This document shows, piece by piece, positions 22,254 to 35,727 of a DNA stretch of 64,000 nt. Origin of the DNA: Bugula neritina (taxonomy: Eukaryota; Bryozoa; Gymnolaemata; Cheilostomatida; Bugulidae); the NCBI GenBank assembly GCA_964035545.1, contig CAXIUT010000255.1, forward strand, positions 1 to 64,000, written 5' to 3'. Each line of letters starts with the position of its first letter. Position 1 is the stretch's first letter. The translations under genes and the position numbers were made by a program. Below the pieces are notes generated by a model. It made no database searches. It was not told the origin of the DNA and was given only the letters and a program-made list of their open reading frames with translations.

Positions 22254-23369
22254 ATGAGTAAAGATGAGTTGACTGTATAGGTGGTAGACCGCAGGTTACA
22301 GGTAGATCTAGATGAAGAAGAAGGGGCTAGCAAATCAGTTAATGAATTTATGCCTGCCCAGGGATTCTAAGTCAAAAAATAATAATATGAATAGTAGCCA
22401 TAGTAGGAGTAGGTGCATTACAAACTGTAGAAGTTACTACCTAAACAGAATCACAAGGAGAGGCTGATTGAGCAGAACATAAAATTGAAGACTCAGATAT
22501 ACTAGTTAGCTAAGCAGTTGGATGAGATATTGATTAAGGATAAATCGAAGAAGAAGAATTATGGAATCGGGATTAATAAGATCGATGAGGAAGACGAGTT
22601 GATTCGAGAGAGACGGTTGGAAGTGCAGAGACAGCAGATGGAATTGATGGATCTTAAAAATAAAATATTTATTGCCAAGAGACAGTTGTAGTGTGTCTAT
22701 AACAATGATGTCATTAATGCCAAGTAGGACTAACTTAGAACTTTGAAAGGATAACTAAAGACTCTATAGGACTAGAAGTAGGGACATTTAAATATCCAAA
22801 AATTACAGAATAAGGCGCTAAAAGTAGTTAAGAACGAGTAGTAGTACGGCTAGAAGATGAGAAACGTGGTGGGTGAATGCGGTCGATTACGTAAATAGAC
22901 AAAGCAGTTGATATAGAAGATAAGTTTTTCCTAAAAGCAATTGATGAAAACTCATGCTTCTTACATTGACAAACACTAGCATTTGAGGGAAGTCGAGCAG
23001 AAGTTGGCGATTAATAAGGAGAAGGGCAAGAACAAGAAGCAGAAAGATAGTTTGATAACTGATCAGATGATTCATAGTATGGAGAATGATATTAGGCAGT
23101 TGTAGGGAGAGAGGAAAGAGGGAGAGAAGAGTTGGCAGGAGAAGATTAGGGCGGTTGATTTGGAGCTGATTATTAAGAGGAATTAGGAGGAGAAGAAGTT
23201 GTTGATTTTGAAAGATAAAGAAAGAGAATTGAAGTTGAATTAGTTGAAAATTAGAGAAATGAAGAAGATGGTTAGACAAGTTGAAGAAGGATAAGCTAGA
23301 AGGACTGCGCAGGATATGGATATGTCGCAATTCAGACATAAAAGAAATATCAGATATCTGGAGAAGTGA
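22254..23369 (+). CDS. Coiled-coil protein
   Basis: A 371-residue, intron-free protein that is coiled coil from about residue 60 to the end, rich in Lys, Glu, Gln and Leu. No family motif was recognised; the length and composition fit axonemal or basal-body rod proteins. It ends in TGA at 23367, after which the same frame continues open for 93 nt into the next gene. Its ATG is 14 bp from the divergent RBM-like gene. Confidence 0.75.
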
Positions 23370-23462
23370 TTGGCTTATACTTGTGCATTGAATTTTGACA
23401 AAGTTAATAAGGATTATAATTGTTTTTAGTTTGATGGATAGTTGATTGAAGATTATAATAGA

Positions 23463-25916
23463 ATGATATATACCTTTAGCCCAAACTGGTACAAATCCCA
23501 ATGCCTCCACTTCAGCAACACATCTCTTTACTACTGTTCGAACTACTTGCTTTACTAGTACGACTTGGTAAATAAACTAGTCATCAGAGAGTTATGTTTC
23601 AGACAGATAGCAATAGCGAATCACCTAAATCACAGAGACATCAAGATCAATGCAATCGCTTCTAACTAGAACAACTTATTCATAGGGATCAATCAGGCCT
23701 ATTTGGTTGTAGTTTGTATGTAGACTTTATAATTTGTCAAATTGGTGCCTTTGTAGATGTTTTAGTCGGTGTAGTATGTGTATCCTTATGTTGACGAGGG
23801 CATCGAGGTGGTGTTGGTATGTAATCGAGATGGTACGTTTGGCAAAGTCAGGATGGGACAGCATGGTGGGGTGTAGAAGATCCAAGTCAAGCACAAGTTG
23901 AGTTCTGTAAAGGCTATTTACATGGTTGGTTAAATACATTTTATAGTATTCACCCGTGGAACCATTCTCATTTACAATAAAGATTTCACTCAGTTATAAA
24001 AGACAATAGAAGTGTCGCAAGGAGATACGATATTTTCAGTAGATTGTCTTCAACTGGCCTAAACAACATTATTTGCATTTCTAACAAAGTCAAAGTAAAG
24101 CACCAGTATAACAACTTTCAAATACAAATAAAAAAAATAATTTCCTTTATAGTACAAAAAAAAGGTAGAATAGATCGGATAGCAAGTAAAAAGATTTACT
24201 GTTAGCACTTACTATCCTAAAAAATATGCATAAAAAGTCAAACAAAATATAAAAGCTTCCATGAGCATCAAATTGCTATCAGAATAGAAGATCATACTTA
24301 CTGGAAAGCTAGGAGATGTTGCGACTATTTATACTGATCGAGTGAAAGAGGGATCATCTGTGCAAATCAGACCTTATAGTTATCAGGAGGGTCAGTAAGG
24401 GAAGGAAGAGGTTTACGAGGTGTGGTCTGATAGTAGACACTACAGGTAGATTTATTTTATTTATCGGCATCAAAATAGACTCTATATGGTATCTACTGAC
24501 CATAATTTGACTGTTTGGAATGCTGGTCTGCATGGTGTTCAATATATCTATTCTATCAAATTTCTAACTTCTCCAGTTCAGGCCTTTTTTACTGCTTAAA
24601 ATGATCCTAAAAATATTTTTGCTCTTTTGAAAGATTCAGCCATCAGATCTTTTGCTCCCATAGAAGAAGGAAACTACCAGCTGAGTTAGTTTTGGAAGTT
24701 TTCTAAAAAATACAAAATCAGAAAAGCTGTTTGTCATCCGTGTGAAGAGGGAGTGATGGCTTTGGCAACTGAGTGTAATCGAGTGCAACTATACGATGTT
24801 TATTAAGATAGATTGATGAAATTGATAGAGGTAGAGGAGTAAATAATAAATATTAGTTTTTAGTTTCCTTCTCTTTAGGAGGAGTTGGGTTATTTGTTTA
24901 AAGGGAAGCTGGAGGTGGATAAGAAGGGGTATTTATCTCATTATGTGAAGTAGATGGATAATAAGACTGTTTTGTTGATTCAGACTAAAAAGGAACTTGT
25001 GTTTGTTAGCAATTTGGCATAAAAGTAACTAATATTTAAAAGATGTTTAAGGGAAAAGAGATTGTAGAGGATACATAATAACAGATTTTGGGATTAACGA
25101 CTCTTACTTGCTTCTCAAAATAAAAACAAAGAACTCTAGCTCTTCATAAGAATATAGCAAAAAAATATCAACTCTCAAGTGCCATTAACTTACAACCAGG
25201 GCAGAGTTTTTTTCAAAGCTGAAAGAAAAAGTAACAAAATCAATGTTATAAATTTCAAAGGAAATAAACTTGCAATCAATAGAACAATTATCGATCTATA
25301 GAAGTTAGAATTAAGGTTGGAATCTTTTACTGAAGTTATTTTGCATAGCCAAATAGATTATCTTTGTCTTAATTATGAGGATGAAAGGGTGGCTGTGTAT
25401 AGTCAGAAAGATGATGCCTTGATTGTTTTATGGATGGATAGGTTGAAGGAAAATAAATATGAGGTTAATAAACATAGTAAAGAGATTTAGATGTATCAAA
25501 CAAAGTCTAAAATTTAGACTCTTTGCTTTTATCTGGATAAGTATATTGTAGTTGGAACTAAAGATCAAAATATCAAAGTTATCTGCTATCAAGATCTTTA
25601 AATATTGAGTAAAGATAAAGGAAAGAAAGAGGAAAATGTAATATTAAAGAAGAAATAAGTAGCTGTATAGGAAAAAGGTATTGTAAAGGAAGAAGTAGGT
25701 TTAAAGGAATAGACAATTTAAAAGAATAAAGAGATAGTTGAAAAAGAAGAAGAAATAGTTGAAAATAAGAAAGAAATAGTTGAAAAGAAGGAATAATAAC
25801 TGACTATAAAGGCATAAAAAACAGTTCACAAGGACGATGAAGAAATAAATAAAGAAAAAATAAAGAGAGAAGAAGTGAAGATCAATGAATAAGATATTCC
25901 TAACTAATAAGAGTGA
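23463..25916 (+). CDS. WD40-type beta-propeller protein
   Basis: An 817-residue, intron-free protein. Recognisable blades include LYMVSTDHNLTVWNAG and a VVGTKDQNIKVICY element near residue 700. The order of hydrophobic strands suggests two irregular propellers. The last ~100 residues are a Lys/Glu-rich low-complexity tail. I cannot assign a family. The frame is continuous with the coiled-coil gene upstream across a single TGA, so the first ATG here (23463) or a fused product are both possible. Confidence 0.65.
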
Positions 25917-26113
25917 TAATCAATATTTGTCTCTAAAATATCAATTCCAATCATAAATCTAACAATAAATTAAAATATTCTACCATATACTCCTTAATAG
26001 ATCTATCACCTGTTGGATGATCACTTGTTTGATAATGATATAAATGGTTGTTTATATATGAGTGGGATGATTGGGAGTAATGATATTTATTGAGTTGATA
26101 AATATAATTTGAA

Positions 26114-27566
26114 ATGGGTCCGGCTCAACAGAAAGCTATAGCTACTGAGTAGAACGAGTAAATGCCTAAAATAACTCACTAGAAGTTTGTTAATCGCCAG
26201 TTCATTAAAAATTAGCAGGATTAAACTAACATCCTGATTACTGTTGCTATTCCTCATCAAAAAGAGTATACTCTTTGGGCAGATCAGCTTGCCAAAATGG
26301 GATAGCACTAAGCATTGCTTCTTCCTAAAAGTCACTCCTTTAAAAAATAAGGGTTTTGTGGACTTTCTGGAATAGTTGAGGTACATCATCCCCTATCAAG
26401 ATCATCTATTAGAATTATCCTTTCCTCTTGAGTGACTAGGTCCACAACCGGGAGTGTTTGGGGACTAAGTACTTCGAGTAGAATGAGCTTTGGTATTTGA
26501 TATTGACTTTGCTTTCTGCTGCTGATTTGTTTCATCCTCAAAAGAAGAAAATAGGTGATGTGAAGCCTTAAAATATATTTATCAGTTAGGATGGATCAGT
26601 TAAAGTTGCATGTAATCTATCTTGGCCAATGGAACGTACTAATTATTAAAAAAGTTTTTAAAAAACTACTACGTATATAGGTAACTAATCATCTAAATAG
26701 CTCCTGAAGAAGTTAGTGAGTTAGCTTACGGCAAAACTGATCCTTCGACTTCTAACTAGCTAGCATAGACTTTTTCTATTGGGTTGACTTTACTAGATGC
26801 AGCTACTTTATCTGATTCTAGAGATCTGTATAAAGGACATAAAAGTTTTGATTACTAAACACTTTAATTACGACTGAAGACCTTAATGTAGAAATAAGAA
26901 TTCAGCAGAATATTGAAAGCATTGATTCAAAATATGTGTTAAATAAATCCATAGAAAAGAACCAATTGTCGATAGTTGTATGATTGGTTATCGCCTTATG
27001 AAGAAGAAATTAATAATTTTGATTAATTCCAAGTAACAGACATTCCAGAAAAGTTAAAAGTATAACTAAATCAAAGTCCTCCCAAACAAAATGTCAATAT
27101 GCATCCTCATCCTTCAAATAACTATACCAATACTACTTATATTGGCACTAATGGAGCCATGCCATACCAGCCAATGACACAATCTATTACTCATTCGATT
27201 CCTCAGCAGTACAACATCCCTCCTCAGCCAATCAACTTGCCCACTCAAACTGTTACTCTTCCCCCTCAGCCAGTCAAGTCACAGTATACTAGCTATATAC
27301 CACCTTCTAGTAACACAATGGTTTCTAGTTCTGGCATTGGTTTTTCTTATACTTCTGGATCGGGTAGTCCTCTACCTGCTACTTATATCAGTGGCACTAG
27401 ACCCATGACTTTGCCTCCAGTTACTCTACAGTCGAATTCCTATGCTAGCGGAGGGATTCAGGAGCCAGTGCATGTGGAATCGAGTGCTGCTACTTATTCT
27501 GGGAAGTTTTCTTTGGATAAGATCGATGAACAGTTGCAGCAGTCGAGGAAGATGTTCCCTTCATGA
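26114..27566 (+). CDS. Protein pseudokinase with disordered Pro/Gln/Thr tail
   Basis: A 470-residue protein with two 20-nt introns (26381-26400 and 26681-26700); the second splices inside the codon that restores YIAPEE, the activation-segment end. The kinase core is degenerate: the catalytic loop reads IGDVKPQNIFI (no HRD His or Arg), the DFG position reads ACNLS, and no clear glycine loop or VAIK lysine is visible in the N-lobe. C-lobe features are kept (SIGLTLLDAA; INPEKRTN). The N-terminus starts Met-Gly. Catalysis is unlikely; a scaffold role is inferred. The last ~150 residues are disordered. Confidence 0.72.
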
Positions 27567-27777
27567 TTATCATATATGTGATATAACTATCAAATCAAAC
27601 TAATTGCATAGTAAAGAGCTATGTAAGGCATAAATACAAATAATAGTATCAGACTAATAACATAGTTAAGAAGGTATATAAGATGTTTTATGAAATAATA
27701 CTGTGAGGCATAAATACAAATAATACTATGAGGCATAAATACAAATAGATTGATTTTAAAGGATGATTTGATTTATA

Positions 27778-29021
27778 ATGATGTTGTAATACGACTAGAA
27801 CAGTTTTACCGCTATAAACGAAACCTACAAAATATGGAAAAAACACTCTCCATTTCTCTACAATAGTCTACAAACATACCCTCTCACCTCCTGCTCTCAA
27901 ACTCTTGATTGGTTCCCTCAACAATATCCATAAAACAACTGGAATATACACAGTCTTCTCATCGGAACCAACTCTCTCACTCATAACGCTCTACTTGTAC
28001 TCAGTATTGCTCTTCCAACTGACGATGCTCTGACTGATTATTCTACCTACAGATAGGAAGCTCCTGAACAGGATGTCAGCAGCAATGGATATGTGGGAAC
28101 TATGGGCAACCAATTGCTATCAGTGAAGATAACTATTCCTCAGGCGAGTTAGATTATGAAGGCGAGGATAAGCAAACATGATGAGAACTTGATTGCGGTC
28201 AAAACTGGTGGACATACTCCCGAACTACTTGTTTATGATTTAAGAAATAAGTAGACTGAACTTGAAAATAATTCTGTTAAGCTAGGAGGTCATGAAGAGG
28301 AAGGGTTTGGACTGGTTTGGAATCCTTTGATCAAAGGTAGTTTGTTGTCTGGTTCTTATGATAGGAAGATCATATCGTATGATGTTGAGAATGAGAGTCA
28401 GGTGGGATGTTGGAGTGCCAGTGAAGGCGTGTAAGATGTTAAATGGTCCTATTTTGATCCTAATTTGTTCTGTTCTGCTCAGCAGGACTAGAAAATATGT
28501 ATGTAAGAATGATATGATGTAGATGGGATAGTAGAAATACGAACAGTAAGGCCAGTTTAACTAGAAAGGCTCATGCTGGATAGGTTTATTCAATAGATTT
28601 TAATAAGAAAAGTGAGTATTTGCTTTTATCTGGAGGAGAAGACGGAGATATTTGTTTTTGGGACATCCGTAATCTAAACAAAAAGGTATATTGATACGAT
28701 AACAAAGCTGAACACGTTTGTGGGTCATAACGATGCAGTAACTACTGTGGCTTGGAGTCCTCATGACAGTTTGAAGTTTATTTCTGGTTCTAGTGATAGG
28801 AGAGTGGTGATTTGGGACATTTAGAGGTTGAATTTGAATACAAAGGAGAAGGGTAGTAACTAGATAATGGTATTGATGATGTAATTTAGTTTATTCATGG
28901 AGGGCATCGAAGCAAGGTGGTGGATGTGAGTTGGGGCAATGAGAAGGAAATGGTGGCTTCTAGTTAGTAGAATAATACAATGCAGGTGTGGAAGGTTAAT
29001 GAACATATTTCTTTGGTTTGA
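27778..29021 (+). CDS. RBBP4: RBBP4/MSI1-type histone-binding WD40 protein
   Basis: A 393-residue protein with three introns: 28503-28522, 28685-28706 (22 nt) and 28870-28889. It begins with the family's N-terminal helix (INETYKIWKKHSPFLYN), then seven WD repeats (LLSGSYDRKIISYDV, ICIWDSR, GDICFWDIR, RRVVIWDI, MEVWKVNEH). RBBP4/MSI1 proteins bind histone H3-H4 in CAF-1, NuRD, PRC2 and HAT1 complexes. The ATG at 27778 is directly followed by another ATG; either could be used. The 200 bp upstream contain three copies of AGGCATAAATACAAATA. Confidence 0.85.
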
Positions 29022-29210
29022 TTTAATATTATCAAATAATGGATAAATATTTTATTAGCTAATATTCTAGAGGGCAAAACTATAATTGTTTTTGTTTTGT
29101 GAGTATATCTATTAGGTATTAAGATGAGGTTTGATTTTACGAGGTTTTTGTTGATGTTTTTAGTGAGTGGTTCTTGACCACAGAGGATTTTATATTTAAT
29201 ACACCAGAAG

Positions 29211-32200
29211 ATGGACTATAGCTAAAAAGTGATCGGACAGGCAAGGAAGACAAGAGGTTATCTTGAAAAGAAATCTTCAGGAATCATATCTATCTGGCAG
29301 AGAAGATACTTCTTGATTCTGGATCATTCAATCACCTATTATGACGATGAAACTCTCCAAGAACAAAAAAAGTGCATCAGTCTTTCTGAAATCAACAGTA
29401 TCAAGGTGGTCTAGGACACAGAATTCCACCTTGTGACTAAAAAAAGGATATACGAATTAAGAGCAGAAGAAGAAGCTCAAAGAGATCTATGGGTGGCCAG
29501 TCTCAACATTTTAATATCAATAAAATAGGGCAATCACCAGGACTTGACAAAGTCTCTTTTCAGTCATGAGAGTAAGAAAATAATAACAGCTATAAATCCT
29601 AGGCCACGTTCAAAACCTAAGAAAATAGAAAGGGCAAACTCTCCTCCAGTAATTAGAAAGATGACTTCTATGCACTAAAGAAAAATAAAAACAGATTAAT
29701 TTTCAACTGAGCATTTATTTCTGAAGGTAGGACTGGTGAAGATAGCTAATCGATGGAAAGAGAGTAATATAAAGAATAAGGTGGCCTTGCTGAGAGAAGG
29801 TAAGAAGTGTTTGTTTATTATATCCTGTAAAACACTACTTAAAAGTCACGAGGATTAAGACTTTTTATCTGAAGATCTAGTCCGTCCTTTGTAGTTCAAC
29901 ACTCTTTATTCTTATGATTTAGCTAGAGAGTAAAATGCAGAGGTTGTTGAGATATGTAAGTGTTGTTAGATCCAGGCTATCTAGGAAGAACAAAAAAAAA
30001 TGATAATTGTCCTACCGAAAGATACTCTTACTATCAGTCTAGACTATAACACCATGGAGGTGGGCTAGGTTTTGATGATACCTAAAAAAATCAATCATGC
30101 TATTCAAATAGGAAAAGAGTATCACAATCGGTTGGGAATCAAAATAAAAAGAAATATTGATAAAATGCTTTATAATTATGATTCTAAGGAGATGTCTTTG
30201 GGTTAAATCGTTAAACGGTAGTTTTAGAGGTGTGTGAGGGAGAGTAAAGAAGCGCATTCTAAGCAGTAGTTTAGAAAGACGCTTTAGAATGTGAGGAGGA
30301 CTATTAAAGAGGTGGGTAATTGTTGCTAGGTGTTATAGAAATCAAGAGGATAGTTTAAATAAAAATTTACAAAGGAATTTCATTATCAGACAGTACACTA
30401 CGTTCAGAACACTTGGAACGGGCTGCAGAAGGTTTTGACATTAAGCTAGCAGAAAAAGGTGCTTCTTTTGCTTTACTAGATTTGGAAGTCAATGAGAGAA
30501 ATAGTGAAAGAGTCAAAAATATTTGATGTGGTGATAGGCATGCACAAGCATTTAATATAGAAGTACCAATAGTAGATAATATCAAAGATAAATTCTTGTT
30601 TTACTTTGAAGTAGCATGAGATATTGGACTAGATCAACATATAGATCAAGGGGTAGACTGAAATAATAGAACAAATGAATACTTTTTTTTATTCTAATAG
30701 CATATATAGACAATTCCACATAGATGTTCGTTTGGTTCTTTATGAGTTTCCTGAGATGCCTGTCAATGAGAAGATCCTACAAGAGTATTTGAGTTTATTT
30801 AGAAATGTGTTTAAGCATATAGCTGATGAGACTTTTAAGTTTATTGATCGGTGGAGTGATACTAAGTTGATATTGGGGACATGCAACTAGATATAATTCA
30901 TAAAGAATAGTTTGTTTTAATAGATGTATTCTAAATTGGTAAAGGCTTATCCTTCTAATAGCAAGGTGATTCAATATAAGTATTTGAAGGATTTTTAAAG
31001 CGAAATAAGCAATACATAGATTTTACTGGTAAAGAACTTATTTGTGATGACATTTAGTACTATAGATCGATAGGTGTTGAGTAAGAGTTTTATTTAGTTG
31101 AGGATCGAGCAGATATGTGAGATAATTCTGTAGAAGATAAATGGTTTTAGTAAATTGAACAAGTATGTGAAAAGGAATATATTCGAGGCTAGTTTTGAAT
31201 AGATATGTTATTTTTACTATAGTAGTATAATAAAGTTTAACAGGAGAGTGAAGGAGTAAAGCGCATAGTATTTTAGCAAAAAGATAGGTGAGGATATCAA
31301 TACTATAGGATTGAAATTTGGTGGTTTGATTCACCAGGATAAAATACATGCCCATTTGAAAGATTTGATGTTGATTAGATAGTTTATACAAACTGATTTG
31401 AGTAATATTAAAAAGTTATGTAGAAACATTAAAAAATAATTTGGTAACTCCTTTACTTAGTATGCCTTGGTTAATTTGCTTAGTCTTAGAGATATGAACT
31501 CATAAACTAGATAAAATTTAGCTCTATAGTGCAACTAAATCGTTAAAAATTCTGCTTAAACTCCTTAAGAAATATCCATGGTGTCGAGTAGTCGGTAATC
31601 TTTTTTGGATAATTGGAATAATGCTAGATCGAGAAAAAGTACATTGACTTTATCGCTTAATGATTTTTATTAAAATCAACATGCTATGCAGCAAAATAAA
31701 TATAGCTGTTCTGTTTGGAAGCAAGGATATCTGATTAAAAAGAAAACTATCAAAAATAATCATAGTTTACCAGAGCTAAAAGCCTTTTTTAAGGTTAATA
31801 ATTCAAGACTTGAAGAATATTAGTCAGAAACAACCAAATAGTCAACTACAGCCTATTAATTACATTATGTTAAGAGATGTTACTTGCACCCAGATAAAGC
31901 ATACATTTTTATAATTGAATTTAATGAGTTTAAATTGCAATTTAAAGCCTAAACATCTGATTAGGCAAAAGAATGGGTCAAAAATATCTATGAAGAAGTT
32001 GGTACTTTGACTACTTTGAAGGAAATTCCTTTAGAAAAGTAAAGACACAGCTAGTTGAACATAAAGGAGGTTAAAGATTTGAGTACTATGGAGTCATGCA
32101 GGTTGATAAAGGAGAGAAGTCAATAGAAAAGTAAAGACTCTCCAATGCTGAAGAAGAAACAGACATCATAAAGAAGTCATTCACCTGAAAAAGTGGTCAG

Positions 32201-32276
32201 GATATTAAAATAAGATAAACAAAAGTAACAAGTCGATGATAACTGTTATCGATGTTCAAAAGGATTTTTTTTCTGA
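29211..32276 (+). CDS. Protein with N- and C-terminal PH domains
   Basis: A 1021-residue, intron-free protein. Residues about 10-110 form a pleckstrin-homology domain (RGYLEKKSSG, WQRRYFLILD, ending RDLWVASLNI with the PH tryptophan). A second PH-like domain lies at about residues 830-940 (WKQGYLIKKK, then AKEWVKNIYEE). The central ~700 residues are helical and charged with no recognised domain. PH domains bind phosphoinositides or proteins, so a membrane-trafficking or signalling scaffold is likely. Confidence 0.72.
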
Positions 32277-32494
32277 TTTCTTATATCTAATAAAGACACT
32301 TATCTATCTCTAGTACTTATCTTATATCTATCTCAACTTTTATTTATATCTAATGCTTATCTATATCTAATACACATTTATCATGTATAGATAGCTTTGA
32401 ATAAATTCTAATTATAATTTTAAATGTCGATACACTAACAAGATCTGGGTACATTCTCTTATATTCAGGATAATTCAACGATTCTACCGTCCTC

Positions 32495-34380
32495 ATGCAG
32501 CCAGTAACATTCAACCCTCGACCTGTTCCTCTTATCAGTCGCCTTCATAACCAGTAGCATGTACTATATATTCTCAGTTAGGTGAATTTAGGCATATACG
32601 ATGAGATTAAGCTATCAGAATATGCATAGAATAAATCAGGAGAGGTGATAGAATTTGTGAGTTATGATTACAATTCGAGAAATACTTTTTTGACTAAGCC
32701 TGCATTATCTTTGTTGTAGAAATATGCGACAGATGAGGTATGTTTTGTGACTGTGATGGGAGATAAGGAGTCGGGCAAAAGTTTTTTTATTGATAAGGTG
32801 TTAAATTTATCAGAAATACGGGGGAATCAGGTATATAGTTATTTTATTTATAGTTTTGTCGTAAAAATAATAAAGGCATCAATATTTGGTCGACTCCTTA
32901 TTAAAAATAGTAGCTAAAAATATTCTTTTTGTAAATTAATAATTGTTCTATTTCATCAGAATAATTTAAAATACTATTGACCTATGCTTTGATGATAAGT
33001 TCTGCTTTTATCGTGATCGACCATTTTAAAAATGTGGGCACTAGTTCTATCAAACAGCTGGATAACGTGATTGCTGAAGTGGTGCAAAAGATAAGTCCTA
33101 GCAGAATATAGAAGTAGGTTTAGATGAAAAACAATCAATAGATCTTTATGCCGAAGATGTTTATCAATATAAGTCGAAACAAAAACAAGAGAGATAAATA
33201 GTACTTGCAGATGATTTCTTAGTATGTATGTGAGTATCTTCCTGACGCGTTGTAGAGAGGGTATGGTGGTAAGAGTTCAGATTTGATGCAGTTGCCCTTT
33301 TTGGATAAGAAGTGTATCAGTGAAGAGTATATTAGAAACGTGGCTGATGTATTTAGACAATTGCATCTTAAGGTTACAGAGAAGAGGTATAAGTAGTTGG
33401 TTTTGAATGGAAACATCATCGCTAAGGTGTCTAAATATATCTAGAGCTATCTGAATAATGGCTAGGAACTTAATATGGACAGTTTGTATTTGAAAATAAT
33501 TGAAGATTTGTATCAGTCGGCTTATAATTATTGCATTCTTAGTTATCATGAAGAAATGCAAAATTAATTTTAGGATTAGCAGCCTAAATCTTTCTAGTCT
33601 CTTCTTTAAACTTTCTAAAAAGTTAGTGATAGTACTTTCGATAAATTCCATTAGTTCAATTTGGACCAAAGTCTCTATGAACACTACTAATAAAAACTTT
33701 AAAAACACATAAACGATAAGGAGTTGATGTTGATGTAGATCAATAAGCAGAAAACCAAGCAGTTGTTTTTGTAGATGGTAGATGAGAGGAGGTTGGGAGA
33801 CATTAGTTATTATAAAATAATGACCTAGAAGATGGAGAGGGAGTTGAAATCTTTAAATCACGGAAAAGCTGAAGCCATTGGATAAATTAATGCTAAATTT
33901 TATTAGCAAACTCAACATAGTAATAATATTGACTTCCAATTGATGAAATAAATTTAAGGACTAAAATAAAATATTTCTGGAAAGGAGAATTAACTAAAAG
34001 AGATAAAGTAGTTGAAACGGGGTAAACAGAAAGAGCAATCATCGATTGATAAGGAGAGAGAGTCGTATTTATCTGTGCAAAGAAATGTTGCAGCAAAGGC
34101 AAAGAAGCTTCAAGATTAAATTAACAGTATTATTTTGAATATGAGTGGAACTTTTTCTTCAAATAAAGACGATATCAAAAAGTATGAGGACAAGGTAGTT
34201 GCCAACAAAAAGACAATTTAGGAGTTGAAAGGATCTCATAAAGATCAGAGAGTAACAACTACAGAGGGTAGAATTGAAGAAGTGAGGAAGAAGATAGTTA
34301 TGCAGTAGAAGTTGTTGGCTTAACTAAAAGAGGCTAATAATCAGACTGAACCACCAAAGAAGCCAAAAGATCAAAAATGA
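32495..34380 (+). CDS. Guanylate-binding/atlastin-like large GTPase, divergent
   Basis: A 620-residue protein with one 23-nt intron (32831-32853). The G1/P-loop is intact (GDKESGKSFF), followed by GBP-like sequence (GINIWSTPY, LLTYALMISSAFIVID) and a long helical, coiled-coil second half ending PPKKPKDQK, as in GBPs. The G3 DTEG motif reads FFLEINN and the G4 RD motif is not evident, so GTP hydrolysis is doubtful. Animal GBPs act on membranes and pathogens; ciliates have many paralogues of unknown role. Confidence 0.7.
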
Positions 34381-34410
34381 TATGATATTGTTTGACATTA
34401 AATAACTAAA

Positions 34411-35537
34411 TCAGTAGCCCAACGCTTACATTATTGCATCAGCTATTTTAGGCTTAAAAGAAGATATCTTATTGTTGGAAACGTCTGGGTGACCTCGATT
34501 GTTTAGTACAACGAATACTATCTTTTTTTATTTGTCTGCCCATGCCATTGCTCCTGTAGATCCATCGTGACCAAAGCATTTTGACATCTTTGAGGTGGGA
34601 CATTGAGTGCCAAAACCTAGTCCCATAGTATTGTTATAAGGAAGTCCTTCTACTTTGGTTGTGAATAGATCTACGACAGATTGTGGCAGGACTCGAGTTG
34701 ACTCTGTTGGTATTTTACCGCCTGAAACTAGGATTCTCATGAATCTGGTCAGATCATCAGCATTGGTAAACAAGCCAGAATGCCCGCCGACTCCTCCAAA
34801 GAAGTATGCTAATCTTTAATGAGCTTATCCTCTGATGATTCTTTTTCTTATTTCTAGGTTATAAAATTGCTACCTTTGTCATATTAGGTTGGAGCTATCT
34901 TATACCATTCACTTTGGGGAGGACTGAAGTTGGTATTGGACAACCCTGCGAATATTTTGTTTTGTTAGAAATATTTTTAGAAAGTTTGACGGGAGATGTT
35001 GGCGACTATTTTACTTAATAGATGGAAACCTAGGTTTGAATATTGGAATTGCGTGCCTACTGGAAAATCTGGTTTGGCGAAAGTTATATATTACCATACA
35101 TCTTCTGTTGTTTTAGGAAGAGGTCCTGGGTAGTCGTACTTCAGGCCTGAGCTATGAGTCATCAAGTTGGTGATAGTGGTATTTCCTTTGCGATTGACGT
35201 CGTAGTTGGCTATGTACTTCGAAACCAAGTCGCTTGGTTTGATCAAATTGCTTCCAAACAAGTGCATGACTCCGAAAGTGGTGGCCATGACTTTGGTGAT
35301 CGATGCGATGTCGTATTTTGTTTAGTTATTGACTTATACGTCTTGCAGTTGGTAGTTGTAGCTCAAGTGTCCATAGTTTTTTCGATAAAGGATGTGGGTT
35401 TCGTTGGCAACGGTGACGCTTCCGCCTGGAAAGACTCTGTCTCTGACTGCTTAGTCGAAGAGGTCGTTGACTTTGGTCCAGTCAGCACAAAGAGCGGATA
35501 TTAGGAGAAGACTTGTTAGTAGTATGAAAACTTTCAT
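34411..35537 (-). CDS. Secreted serine hydrolase of the beta-lactamase/class C fold
   Basis: A 368-residue protein with a signal peptide (VFILLTSLLLISALCA) and one 20-nt intron (34854-34873). The three active-site motifs are present: SITK (SxxK nucleophile), YSN (YxN) and HDG (HxG, replacing KTG), as in class C-like esterases and peptidases. It ends NKISSFKPKIADAIM. Such enzymes hydrolyse esters, D-peptides or cell-wall fragments; in a bacterivorous ciliate a digestive role is plausible. The substrate cannot be told, and nothing indicates antibiotic resistance. Confidence 0.85.
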
Positions 35538-35727
35538 GATAATAATGCTATCAGATCTAATTATAGGCAATTAATGAGCAACTCACAAACTATTTAATGA
35601 TTAATAAGTCAAATACAAGTATGATTGTGGCTTCGTTTGAAGCATTTTATATGAAGTGGATGATTCTGATGGAAGGACTGGTATCATGAAGGATAGCAGT
35701 GGTTCCGAATCGAGATAGGTGTACAGT

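Noticed and set aside
35154-35504. 116-residue plus-strand frame
   Set aside because: Antisense of the serine hydrolase, whose SxxK and YxN motifs identify the true strand.
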